Origin: Asticcacaulis sp. AC466
GTDB lineage: Bacteria > Pseudomonadota > Alphaproteobacteria > Caulobacterales > Caulobacteraceae
NCBI RefSeq assembly: GCF_000495815.1
Contig: NZ_AWGE01000001.1
Location: 186,001-250,000 of the forward strand
Direction of reading: 5' to 3'
Length of the DNA stretch: 64,000 nucleotides
Both the position numbers and the translations under genes were made by a program. Positions 12,183 to 20,611 of the stretch are shown in pieces (within the stretch, counting starts at the first letter, position 1; every line of letters starts with the position of its first letter). The notes under the pieces were generated by a model that was given only the letters and a program-made list of their open reading frames with translations, was not told the origin of the DNA and made no database searches.

Positions 12183-12932
12183 ATGGATGCCATCACCGCG
12201 CTCGCGAGCGATCCCGCCGCCTGGGCTGCCTTGTTGACACTCGTTGTTATGGAAGTCGTGCTTGGTATCGACAACCTTATCTTTATTTCAATCCTGACAA
12301 ATAAGCTTCCCGAAAGCATGCGGGCTCGTGCCCGCGCCGTTGGCCTGTCTGGTGCGCTTCTGATGCGCATAGCGCTTCTGTTTACCCTGTCCAGCTTGGC
12401 CGCCCTTAAGGACCCGGTCATCTCCCTATTCAGTCACGGCTTTTCGTGGCGCGATATCATTCTGGTCGCCGGTGGCCTGTTTCTTCTCTACAAGGCCACC
12501 AGCGAAATCAACCATGCCGCCGAGCCGTCTCACGGTGAGGGCGACAATAAGCCGCAGGTGGGCAAGTCGCTTGGGTTTGCCGCTGCCATTGCGCAAATCC
12601 TCATGCTCGATCTCGTCTTCTCGATCGATTCCATCCTGACCGCTGTCGGCATGACCGACCATCTGCCGATTATGATCGTGGCGGTGCTGATTGCCGTCTT
12701 CCTGATGTTCGTCGCCTCAGGCCCGATCTCGGCCTTCATCAGTCGCCACCCGTCCATCGTGATGCTAGCTCTGGGTTTCCTGTTGATGATTGGTGTCGTC
12801 CTCGTCGCCGAAGGTTTCGGCGCTCATATCGAGAAGGGCTATATCTACGCTGCCATGGCCTTTGCCGGTTTCGTCGAAGCACTGCAGATGTTTGCCCGCG
12901 GTCGCGCCAAGAAGGCGGGGGATTCGCATTAG
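12183..12932 (+). CDS. TerC family integral membrane protein
   Basis: 249 residues with about seven hydrophobic helices. It shows the two TerC-type metal-site motifs, EVVLGIDNLIF near residue 25 and DLVFSIDSIL near residue 145, with acidic residues inside membrane helices. TerC proteins are linked to metal (often manganese) export during protein secretion and to tellurite resistance operons; the role here is inferred from family only. It is single-gene and divergent from atpH. A GAGGAA ribosome site precedes the ATG. I see no yybP-ykoY-type riboswitch in the 269 bp upstream. Confidence 0.9.
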   Translation: MDAITALASDPAAWAALLTLVVMEVVLGIDNLIFISILTNKLPESMRARARAVGLSGALLMRIALLFTLSSLAALKDPVISLFSHGFSWRDIILVAGGLFLLYKATSEINHAAEPSHGEGDNKPQVGKSLGFAAAIAQILMLDLVFSIDSILTAVGMTDHLPIMIVAVLIAVFLMFVASGPISAFISRHPSIVMLALGFLLMIGVVLVAEGFGAHIEKGYIYAAMAFAGFVEALQMFARGRAKKAGDSH

Positions 12933-12986
12933 GGTTAACCCTAAAGCAAGCTGACCTAGTAAGCCGACCTTTAGGCAGAAACGCCA

Positions 12987-13014
12987 CGCCCCCTCCCACC
13001 GGCGGGGGCGTTTT
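12987..13014 (+). terminator. GC-rich hairpin followed by T-run after terC
   Basis: CGCCCCC (12987-12993) pairs perfectly with GGGGGCG (13004-13010) and TTTT follows. A second palindrome, the 16-bp TTAGGGTTAACCCTAA at 12929-12944, overlaps the terC stop codon. Confidence 0.65.
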
Positions 13015-13061
13015 CGCGCCCGGTTAACAAAAGGTCAATCACATGGCTGGTAATATAGGGT

Positions 13062-13832
13062 ATGGACATTCGCCCGCCCGTTTCCATCAGCCCTGTCGCG
13101 ACCAAAGACCTGACGCCGCGCGAACAGGCGCGCCAGGCCGAAGCCGCCGCCAAACTGCAAACCGCCAGGGATGTCATCAAGGTCATGGCCAAGTCGCGCA
13201 CGGATCAGCGTGCCCAGGCCAATGCAATGGCGCGCCAGAAAGTCGAAATGCTGAAGCAACGCTTGAAAATGTTGCAGATGAGCAGCGTCGGCAATCCGGC
13301 AGGCGTCGCCCGCCAGGTCGCCCAAATTGCCAAGGAATTGGCGGCAGCCGTCAAATCCTATGTCGCCGCCGGCGGATCGGCTGCCGATGTCGGCATAGCC
13401 ACGCCGCAAAATACCGAAGCACCATCCGGTGACGTGGCGCAAAAGGCAGATGCAGCCGCGCAAGCCGCTCCACCAGACGCCGAGAAGGCAAGTGACGACC
13501 CGTCGAGCGATCCGAAGGCGGCGGGCGATAAAACGGGCGAGGCGAAAAACCCGTACGACAAAGCCATCGACGCGCTGAATACGCAAGCTGCCAAGAGCGG
13601 AAAGGCAGCCGCTGAAAAGCAGGAGGATGCCGACTTCCTCACCGGTGTTAAAGCGTTGAAGCAGAAGCTTAAGGAACTGCTCGCCCACGCCAAGGCCGGT
13701 CTGGGGCAGAGCAATGATACCGACGAGGCAGACACCGCCATGAAGGCGCTCGAAAAGGAGCTGGCCAATCTGGAAAACGGCGCGGGCGCGCAGGCGTTGT
13801 CCGCTGGAGGCCTGGTCTCCGTCGTCGCCTGA
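13062..13832 (+). CDS. Hypothetical Ala/Lys-rich helical protein, likely coiled coil
   Basis: 256 residues that I cannot assign. Residues 15-75 (REQARQAEAAAKLQTARD, KVEMLKQRLKMLQM) and 185-245 (GVKALKQKLKELLAHAKAG, MKALEKELANLE) have clear heptad patterns. The middle 110-170 is a low-complexity Ala/Asp/Pro/Lys linker. No signal peptide or membrane helix is visible, so it is probably cytoplasmic and elongated. Codon use matches the neighbours. A near match to the CtrA box pattern (TTAA-N7-TCAA) starts at about 13023, which would hint at cell-cycle control but is one base off consensus. Confidence 0.7.
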   Translation: MDIRPPVSISPVATKDLTPREQARQAEAAAKLQTARDVIKVMAKSRTDQRAQANAMARQKVEMLKQRLKMLQMSSVGNPAGVARQVAQIAKELAAAVKSYVAAGGSAADVGIATPQNTEAPSGDVAQKADAAAQAAPPDAEKASDDPSSDPKAAGDKTGEAKNPYDKAIDALNTQAAKSGKAAAEKQEDADFLTGVKALKQKLKELLAHAKAGLGQSNDTDEADTAMKALEKELANLENGAGAQALSAGGLVSVVA

Positions 13833-13955
13833 AATGAGGCTCTGTGTGCCCGTGTGCGCATTCTGTTGCGATCACCGATAAATTTACCGATTTGACGCTT
13901 TACGAAACGGCGATCTTCGGCGAACACTAGCGCCCGTTGCTTATCCGGGATCAGA

Positions 13956-15215
13956 ATGACCGCCCAATCCCCACGCCCTAGCCCTGATCGCGCCCTATTG
14001 ATGCGCCGCGACGTTCTGACGGGCGTCGCCGGTGGTCTGACGGCGGGGGTTGCCACCCTGGGGGTTCTGGCCAATTGGAAGACGCATTCGCGGATCGAAC
14101 CGCCGGCCACGCCCATTGTCCAGATTCGTAGCGAACCGCCCGCGGCCCCGCTGAAGGTATGGCCCGGCCTGGATGCGCTAGGCCAGCGCATGATCGACAC
14201 GCGCGCCGCACCGGGCCTGTCGCTCAGTGTCATGAAGGCGGGTGTTCTTCTGTACGCCAATGCGTTCGGGCGCGCCCGGCTGACGCCGCGCCATGCCGTT
14301 ACGCCCCGGACCGGCTTTCGTATCGCCTCCATCAGCAAGCAGTTTACCGCCGCCGCCATTCTGCTGTTAGCAGAGCAGGGCAAGCTGCACCTCGACGATC
14401 CTCTGGCCCGCTTCATTCCGGATTTCCCGCGGGCGCCAGACATGACCTTGCGCGAAATGCTCAGCCACACTGCCGGGCTGGATGATTATCTGAGCGGTCG
14501 CCACGCCGACATGCTGACGGCGGCTCAGACGCGTGACTATACCCAGCAAGGCCTGCTCGAGGCCCTGAAAATGGCCGCGCCGATATTCCGCTGTCCGCCG
14601 GGTGTGAAGTGGGTCTACAGCAATACCGGCTTCGCCCTTCTCGGTATTATCGTGGAGCGCCTGAGCGGCATGCCCTTCGGCGCCTTTGCGCAACATCACC
14701 TGTTTGATCCGGCCGGCATGACGCGCACGGCGCTCGATCCGGTGGTCGCCGCCGATGACGATCTATGTGAAGGCCATCGCGCCAGCCGTTTCGGTTTTGG
14801 CACTGTCCTGCCTGTCTCGCCCAGCTTCGCCGGCGGATCGGGTGGCCTGCGCTCGACCAGCGAGGACCTGTGCCGCTGGCATGCCGCCCTGCTCGCCGGC
14901 AAGATACTGAAACCCGACAGCCTTGCGGCCATGCTGACGCCGATGAAGCTCAAGAATGACAACTATGCGCTGGATCGCGACTATCCGGCCTATCCCGGCT
15001 ATGGGTTGGGGCAAAGACTGGGCCTGATCGGCGGGCGTCCCGTCTTCGCACATAGCGGTCGCATCAATGGTTTTACGGGCCAGCTTCTGACATTCCCGCT
15101 TCAGCAGGTCACCATGGCCGTTCTGTTCAATTGTGACGGGGCCAATTCGGGCAACTTCATGCCGTCGTTTCGCGCGCTACGTAGCGAAGCCCTGGCGCTC
15201 GGCCTCGCCGCCTGA
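13956..15215 (+). CDS. Serine beta-lactamase-like hydrolase (class C/esterase family), probably Tat-exported
   Basis: 419 residues. The N-terminus carries RRDVLTGVAGG followed by a hydrophobic stretch, resembling a Tat signal (RRxxL). The Beta-lactamase (PF00144) fold shows its motifs in order: SISK (S125-K128, nucleophile and base), YSN in KWVYSNTGFALLG, and HSG in VFAHSGRINGFTG replacing the KTG box. HSG/HTG in place of KTG is typical of D-aminopeptidase, esterase and peptidase relatives rather than antibiotic beta-lactamases. The substrate is unknown. It is convergent with priA, with only 17 bp between the stops. Confidence 0.88.
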   Translation: MTAQSPRPSPDRALLMRRDVLTGVAGGLTAGVATLGVLANWKTHSRIEPPATPIVQIRSEPPAAPLKVWPGLDALGQRMIDTRAAPGLSLSVMKAGVLLYANAFGRARLTPRHAVTPRTGFRIASISKQFTAAAILLLAEQGKLHLDDPLARFIPDFPRAPDMTLREMLSHTAGLDDYLSGRHADMLTAAQTRDYTQQGLLEALKMAAPIFRCPPGVKWVYSNTGFALLGIIVERLSGMPFGAFAQHHLFDPAGMTRTALDPVVAADDDLCEGHRASRFGFGTVLPVSPSFAGGSGGLRSTSEDLCRWHAALLAGKILKPDSLAAMLTPMKLKNDNYALDRDYPAYPGYGLGQRLGLIGGRPVFAHSGRINGFTGQLLTFPLQQVTMAVLFNCDGANSGNFMPSFRALRSEALALGLAA

Positions 15216-15232
15216 CTACAAAAGCTGCCTGA

Positions 15233-17455
15233 TTACAAGAAACTATACGGGTCAATATCGACCACCAGCCGCACCGCATTCGGCCGCTTTATCGCCGCCA
15301 GCCAGTGGGTGACAAAGGCCTGGAGGTCGCGGTTGCGGTCGGCCCGCACCAGAAAACGCTTGCGCCACTGCCCCCGCACCAGGGCAAGCGGTGCATCCGC
15401 CGGACCATAGACGTCCACACCCTCGGTATTGGGAATGAAGAGGGCCAGTTCACGCGAAAACTTGTTGAGTAAATTCTGGTCCTTGGCGCTCAAAATCAGT
15501 GCGGCCAAACGGCCAAACGGCGGAAATTTCGCGATTTCCCGAGACATGGATTCATAGGCGTAAAAGGCATCGCGGTCCTGAGCGGCCAAAGCCTGCATGA
15601 CCGCGTGTTCCGGCGTGTAGGTTTGCAGGACGGCACGGCCGGGCTTCAGCTTGCGTCCCGCCCGCCCGGTTGCCTGGGCCAGAAGCTGGAATGTCCGTTC
15701 CGCCGCGCGCAGGTCGCCTCCTTTAAGCCCCAGATCGGCGTCAACGATGCCGACCAGGGTCAGGTTGGGGAAGTTGTGCCCCTTGGCGGCGGCCTGGGTG
15801 GCGATGACGATATCGATCTCACCGTCTTCGATCCGCTTGATCAGCGCTGCCGAAGAGGCGGCATCGGGCGTCGTGTCGGAACTGAATACCTCGGCCCGCG
15901 CTTCGGGGAAGCGGCTATGCACCTCCTCTAAGATTCGTTCGACACCGGGCCCGACCGAAATCAGGCTGTCCTTGGCGCCGCAATGCGGACAGGCAGCGGG
16001 CTTGCGCATCGAAAAGCCCGTCAGGTGGCAGACCAGGCGCCCAGAGGCGCGATGCTCGACCAACCAAGAATCGGTGTTGGGCGATGTCATCTTCTCGCCG
16101 CAGGCCTTGCACAGGACGAGGGGGGCGTAACCGCGCCGGTTGAGGAACAGAAGGACCTGCTCCTTGCGCATCAGCGTGGCCAGAATTTCCCCGACCAGCG
16201 GATCGGACAGCCATTGCCCCCGTTCCGGCGGATGCTGCTTCATGTCAATAAGTGAAATGTCCGGCAACTGCGCGGTGCCGTGCCGCTGGTCCAGCCTCAC
16301 CCAGGCGTAGCGGCCCTTTTCGGCATTGGTCAGGGTTTCCAACGACGGCGTGGCCGAGGCCAGAATCACCATGGCGCCATCGAGCCGCGCGCGGAAGACC
16401 GCCAGGTCACGGGCATGGTAGCGCGCCCCTTCTTCCTGTTTATACGAACCGTCATGCTCTTCGTCGACCACGATCAGGCCCAGGCGGCGGTAGGGCAAGA
16501 ATAGCGCCGACCGCGCGCCAACGACCAGGCGGACGCGGCCATCGGCGACGCCCTCCCAGATGCGGCGGCGATTGCCGTTGGTGATATTGGCGTGCCACTG
16601 CGCCACTTCGACGCCGAAGCGGGCTTCTAAGCGGGACAGCACGGCCTGGGTCAGGGCGATTTCCGGCAGCAGGACAAGCACCTGCGCCTCGGGATCACTC
16701 CGCAATATGTCTGCGACGCTTTCGAGATATACTTCCGTTTTTCCGGAACCGGTGACGCCATCGAGCAGGACGGGTGCGAAGGCGGACTTGGCCTGCTCCA
16801 TCTGCAAGAGCTGATGGGCGGCGGATTGGTTGGCATTGAGCCGGGCGGGTGCGAAGTCGGGATCGGGCTGCGGGTAGGCTTCGTCGCGCGGCAAATCGAC
16901 CTTGGCCAGCACGCCTTCCTTTTCGAGCGCTGACACCACCCCCGTCGATACGCTCGCCGCCATTGCCAGATCGCCTAGCGCCATAGCCACCAGGGCCGTA
17001 TCCATCACGGACTGCCGCGCCTTGGTGAGGCGCGCGGGCGCGGTCCCTGTCAGGACATAGCCCTGCTTCGGTGCGGGCCGCGGAATTTTCAGGGCACGCA
17101 GACAGCCATTGAGGAATATGCCCGGCGGCGTCAGGGTCCAGCCGGCGGCCCACAGCCAGAAATTCAGCGAAGCCTCCGGAACGATCGGATCGTCGAGTTT
17201 CTTCGTCACCGGCTTGATGCGCGACAGGTCTTCGTCCGGTTCTGGCGTCTCAAGCCCGATTACCAACCCGCGCACCTTGGCGTGTCCAAGCGGCACTATG
17301 ACGTGCTCTCCGGCCCGCAAGGGCATGGCGTCGGGCATCGCGTAGTCGAGCGCCTCCGCCATAGGCGCCAGGACGACCACCTTGACGATTTTGGCGATGC
17401 GCCCATTCGCGGGCAGGAGGGGCCCGGGCAAGAGGGGTAAGGCAGGCGGACTCAT
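15233..17455 (-). CDS. priA: Primosomal protein N' (replication restart helicase PriA), with incomplete zinc site
   Basis: 740 residues: N-terminal 3'-DNA-end-binding domain, helicase core with P-loop GVTGSGKT (233-240) and DEEH (331-334), and the C-terminal helicase domain. PriA reloads the replisome at stalled forks. The zinc-binding insert is altered. Cys449/Cys452 and Cys489/Cys492 are present, but the second CPxC pair reads SPNT (458-461) and CHYC reads CHLT (476-479), so 5 of the 8 usual cysteines remain. I recall the same replacement in other Caulobacterales, so it is probably a lineage trait and not decay. It is divergent from the DUF484 gene. Confidence 0.95.
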   Translation of the reverse strand: MSPPALPLLPGPLLPANGRIAKIVKVVVLAPMAEALDYAMPDAMPLRAGEHVIVPLGHAKVRGLVIGLETPEPDEDLSRIKPVTKKLDDPIVPEASLNFWLWAAGWTLTPPGIFLNGCLRALKIPRPAPKQGYVLTGTAPARLTKARQSVMDTALVAMALGDLAMAASVSTGVVSALEKEGVLAKVDLPRDEAYPQPDPDFAPARLNANQSAAHQLLQMEQAKSAFAPVLLDGVTGSGKTEVYLESVADILRSDPEAQVLVLLPEIALTQAVLSRLEARFGVEVAQWHANITNGNRRRIWEGVADGRVRLVVGARSALFLPYRRLGLIVVDEEHDGSYKQEEGARYHARDLAVFRARLDGAMVILASATPSLETLTNAEKGRYAWVRLDQRHGTAQLPDISLIDMKQHPPERGQWLSDPLVGEILATLMRKEQVLLFLNRRGYAPLVLCKACGEKMTSPNTDSWLVEHRASGRLVCHLTGFSMRKPAACPHCGAKDSLISVGPGVERILEEVHSRFPEARAEVFSSDTTPDAASSAALIKRIEDGEIDIVIATQAAAKGHNFPNLTLVGIVDADLGLKGGDLRAAERTFQLLAQATGRAGRKLKPGRAVLQTYTPEHAVMQALAAQDRDAFYAYESMSREIAKFPPFGRLAALILSAKDQNLLNKFSRELALFIPNTEGVDVYGPADAPLALVRGQWRKRFLVRADRNRDLQAFVTHWLAAIKRPNAVRLVVDIDPYSFL

Positions 17456-17562
17456 GGGCGCGGACTCATGGTTTTAGCCTCTAACACGAAATCCAGAGCT
17501 TTGTCACAGTCGGATAAGGAAAGCGCTTCACAGACGCGAAAACCCCCTTTAAGGTGATGGAT

Positions 17563-18246
17563 ATGAGTATGGAAGGCGGCATGACAACCCTTGATCTTGA
17601 TAATTGGCAGGCGCTGCGCCGTCACCTTATCGACCATGCCGACGATATCGTGCGCGATAAGGCCTTGCTCGAAGCCCTCGGCCTCCAACCTAAATCCAGA
17701 CATCTGATCGATTTCGGTCCCGCCGCCCTGTCGCGCCTTGAGGCCCGGGCATTGAAGGACTTCGATGTCCGCCGCCAACTCGAAATGACGGCCAAGGCCA
17801 ATTTCGACGCCCAAAGCCAGACGCACGGCCTTTGTCTGGCGCTGATGGAAGCGCGCAATCATTCCGACCTGGCCCGCCGCCTTCAGGAAGAGGCGCGCAA
17901 TCGCTTTGGGCTGGTCGCGGCCACCCTTTCCCTCGAAGACACAGCACCCGTGCCATTGGGATGGAAAACGCTCGATTACGGTGGTGTCGATTACATCATC
18001 GGCGAGACGGGCCTAAGCCTGCTTGGCCCCGACGCCGTGTGTCGCGTTTTGTTCGATGACGACGTCAAGCGCGTCAAGTCGGCAGCTGTGCTGCGCATTG
18101 CCTTGTGGCGTGAAGGCCGCCCCGGACTGGTCGCCTTCGGTTCGTCGGATTATGATGGATTTTCACCGGAGATGGGCGCCGAACTCGTCGCCTTTGTTGC
18201 GCGTGTGGTCGAGCGCGTTGCGGATCGCTGGCCGGTTCTGTCTTAA
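17563..18246 (+). CDS. DUF484 family protein (GAF-like)
   Basis: 227 residues. N-terminal helical part (WQALRRHLIDHADDIV), coiled coil with SRLEARALKDFDVRRQLEM, then a GAF-like domain ending in LRIALWREGRPGLVAFGSSD. This is the DUF484 pattern, typically encoded just upstream of xerC as here; the biochemical role is unknown. Start choice is unclear. ATG 17563 has AAGGTG upstream, while ATG 17581 has GGAAGG 5 bases away and ATG 17557/GTG 17554 are also in frame. The next gene is xerC after a 303-bp gap. Confidence 0.85.
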   Translation: MSMEGGMTTLDLDNWQALRRHLIDHADDIVRDKALLEALGLQPKSRHLIDFGPAALSRLEARALKDFDVRRQLEMTAKANFDAQSQTHGLCLALMEARNHSDLARRLQEEARNRFGLVAATLSLEDTAPVPLGWKTLDYGGVDYIIGETGLSLLGPDAVCRVLFDDDVKRVKSAAVLRIALWREGRPGLVAFGSSDYDGFSPEMGAELVAFVARVVERVADRWPVLS

Positions 18247-18549
18247 AATATTGAGCGCGGACCAATCCACCGGCCGCTGCCCGTCGTATCTATGAGTGAT
18301 AGACCAAAAGGTGTTTACCGTTCTTTTTCCGAACCCCGCTTGCCGGGTAAAGAATTCCTTACGGTTACACCTTAAATTTGTCCACATGTGTTGTTATATA
18401 CGTCACCTGAGGATGTTCCTCTGCGCCTATGAGGCTTCCCTTTCCGACGCCCCCCTTAGGTTGGGCCAGGAGAAAGCCCTCTCACCACTCCTCACCACGC
18501 ATAAGGACGGAGAGGGAGGCCGCCCCGGCGCAGGGGGGCATGTTCTCAT
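18247..18549. other. Intergenic region ahead of xerC, no supported gene
   Basis: A short frame at 18296-18553 exists but has unusual codon use, many Cys and Leu codons, no ribosome site and an overlap into xerC, so I do not call it. The right half holds CT-rich and GA-rich blocks (about 18478-18525) that could pair locally. No clear promoter or terminator is visible. Confidence 0.5.
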
Positions 18550-19467
18550 ATGATATCGCTATTCGACGCTCAGATCGCCTGGGTCTCATGGCTTAAGGAC
18601 CAGAAGCGCTGTTCGCCGCGTACCCTGGACGCCTACGCCCATGCCCTGCGGTATTATTTCGATCATTTGAGCAAGACCGTCTCTGGCGACCTGACGCTTG
18701 AGGACGTGGTTGCCGTCTCAGCGGGCGATATACGTGGCTGGATGGCGCATCTGCGCGGCAAGGAACACCCCTTGTCCGCCCGATCCTTGGCTCAGCATCT
18801 GTCGGCCATCAAATCGTTTCACGGCTTTCTCGATCTGCATTTCGACCGACCGAATGCCCAGGTGGCCCTGATGCGGGGGCCTCGGCTCAAGGCCACCTTG
18901 CCGCGCCCTCTCAATCCTGACCAGGCTTTTGGACTGCTCAACGAAACGCGGATGGATTCCGATCGAGATGATTGGGAGAATGCTCGCGACGAAGCCGTCT
19001 ACATGCTGCTTTACGGCCTGGGTCTGCGGATTTCCGAGGCCCTGTCCCTGACGGTCAAGGATACGCCGCTCGGCGAGACCCTGCGCGTCATCGGCAAGGG
19101 CAATAAGATGCGTGCCTTGCCGGTTCTGGCCGCCGTGCGCGAGGCGATTGAGTCGTACCGGCGCCAGCAACCCTTCACCCTGGCGCCGCACGACAAGCTG
19201 TTCCGGGCCAAGCGCGGCGGCGAGCTTAGCCCCCGGCACGTCCAGGCCAGCTTACAACATCTGCGCTCACGGCTGGGCCTATCCGACCGCGCCACGCCGC
19301 ACGCCTTGCGCCATTCGTTCGCGACCCATCTTCTCGGCTCCGGCGCCGATCTGCGGTCGATCCAGGAATTGCTGGGTCACGTCTCCCTGTCGACCACACA
19401 GAAATACACCCAAGTCGATACGGAACGCCTGTTATCGGCCTATGCCCAGGCGCATCCAAAGGGGTGA
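18550..19467 (+). CDS. xerC: Tyrosine recombinase XerC
   Basis: 305 residues: N-terminal SAM-like core-binding domain (about 5-90, ending KSFHGFLDLHF) and C-terminal catalytic domain. The catalytic set is complete: Arg in GLRISEAL, Lys in VIGKGNKMR, His-x-x-Arg in HALRHSFATHLL, His in LLGHVSLSTTQ and Tyr in KYTQV. With XerD it resolves chromosome dimers at dif. The DUF484 neighbour supports the housekeeping role and not a mobile element. The ribosome site is weak; ATG 18550 is the first in a conserved frame. Confidence 0.93.
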   Translation: MISLFDAQIAWVSWLKDQKRCSPRTLDAYAHALRYYFDHLSKTVSGDLTLEDVVAVSAGDIRGWMAHLRGKEHPLSARSLAQHLSAIKSFHGFLDLHFDRPNAQVALMRGPRLKATLPRPLNPDQAFGLLNETRMDSDRDDWENARDEAVYMLLYGLGLRISEALSLTVKDTPLGETLRVIGKGNKMRALPVLAAVREAIESYRRQQPFTLAPHDKLFRAKRGGELSPRHVQASLQHLRSRLGLSDRATPHALRHSFATHLLGSGADLRSIQELLGHVSLSTTQKYTQVDTERLLSAYAQAHPKG

Positions 19468-19566
19468 GTGTCAGATCACGGCGTTACAAATAGGTCATAC
19501 CACGTGCTTGCGTCCCGGCACCGGCAGGTCTAAAGTTCTACAAATTCCGGGGTTTTTTAGCGTCTC

Positions 19567-20583
19567 ATGTCAACCATCTACGATGTGGCCAAACTGGCCG
19601 GCGTTTCAGCGAAAACCGTTTCGCGCGTGGTCAACGACGATAACGCCGTCAAGGTTTCGACGCGCGAAAAAGTGCAGGCGGCCATGAGCCAGCTTGACTA
19701 CCGTCCCAATGCGCAGGCCCGGTCTCTACGGCTGGGTAGCCAGGCCTCGATTGGCTTTCTGCTCGAAGATCCGACCAGTGGGTATCAAGGGCGCTTTCAT
19801 CACGCCATGCTGTCGGCCTGCATGGAGTCGCGCCGGTATCTGGCTGTTGAGCTGTATGAAGCCGGCATGCCGGATTGGCAGGCGAACCTGGATCGCTTCA
19901 TCAGCGACGCCCAGATCAAGGATATGATCCTGCTGCCGACCCTTTGCGATTTCGGTCCGCTCAAATCCTTCCTGAAAGATAGAAATATAAATTGCGTGTT
20001 GATCTCGCCGTCGACGCCAGACAGCCATTATGCCTCGGTGGCCATGGATGACCGGTTGGCCGCCCGCGAGGTGGTTGAATATCTGTTCAGCCTCGGCCAT
20101 TGCAAAATTGCCCACATTGCCGGCCATCCGGATCACGCCGCCTCGATCCTGCGCCGAAACGGCTTTTACGAAGCGTTCGATGCCGCCGGCCTGCCGCGCC
20201 CGCCGGTGTCCTATATGGAGCACGGCTATTTTTCGTTCAAATCCGGCTTCGAAGCGGCAGAGCGGCTATTGGCTTTGCCTGACCGTCCGACGGCCATCTT
20301 CGCCTGCAATGACGAAATGGCGGCTGCTGCCTGTTCGGTGGCACATAAGAGCGGCTTGCGCATCCCTGAAGATATTGCCGTCATCGGCTTCGATGACGCG
20401 CCGATCTCATCGGCCGTCTGGCCCGCACTGACGACCGTGCGTCAACCCTATCTCGAAATGGCCCGCCGCAGTGTGCAGATATTGGCGGCCGCTGGCGATA
20501 CCCTGACCGCCAGCGATCGCCAGATTCGCCACATCATCTCGCATCAGCTTGTGGTTCGCGAAACGACGACGCTTCCATTGTGA
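19567..20583 (+). CDS. LacI family transcriptional regulator (copy 1)
   Basis: 338 residues. Helix-turn-helix STIYDVAKLAGVSAKTVSRV at residues 2-21, hinge YRPNAQARSLRLG, then a periplasmic-binding-protein-like sensor domain with IFACNDEMAA and VIGFDDAPIS. It is about three-quarters identical to copy 2 at 33257 across its length, including an identical recognition helix SAKTVSR. Both copies should therefore read the same operator. It is convergent with a halogenase gene and 99 bp after xerC. It probably controls the halogenase/TonB-receptor island in response to an imported sugar; the ligand is unknown. Confidence 0.93.
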   Translation: MSTIYDVAKLAGVSAKTVSRVVNDDNAVKVSTREKVQAAMSQLDYRPNAQARSLRLGSQASIGFLLEDPTSGYQGRFHHAMLSACMESRRYLAVELYEAGMPDWQANLDRFISDAQIKDMILLPTLCDFGPLKSFLKDRNINCVLISPSTPDSHYASVAMDDRLAAREVVEYLFSLGHCKIAHIAGHPDHAASILRRNGFYEAFDAAGLPRPPVSYMEHGYFSFKSGFEAAERLLALPDRPTAIFACNDEMAAAACSVAHKSGLRIPEDIAVIGFDDAPISSAVWPALTTVRQPYLEMARRSVQILAAAGDTLTASDRQIRHIISHQLVVRETTTLPL

Positions 20584-20591
20584 GGCGTTTC

Positions 20592-20608
20592 TTCCGGCTA
20601 AACCGGAA
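20592..20608. terminator. Short hairpin between convergent lacI and halogenase genes
   Basis: TTCCGG and CCGGAA (6-bp stem, 5-base loop) lie between the two stop codons. There is no long T-run, so termination strength is doubtful. Confidence 0.4.
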
Positions 20609-20611
20609 AAC

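Noticed and set aside
13021-13061. CtrA binding site upstream of 13062
   Set aside because: TTAA-N7-TCAA is one base off the TTAA-N7-TTAA pattern, too weak to call.
13956-15215. Antibiotic-resistance beta-lactamase
   Set aside because: Has SxxK and YxN but HSG in place of KTG and a variable end, as in esterase or peptidase relatives; no resistance context.
18296-18553. 85-codon frame between the DUF484 gene and xerC
   Set aside because: No ribosome site, atypical codon use, runs into the xerC start; no recognisable features.
18550-19467. Tyrosine recombinase as sign of a mobile element
   Set aside because: The DUF484-xerC arrangement and full XerC architecture show a housekeeping recombinase; no attachment repeats, tRNA or transposase nearby.
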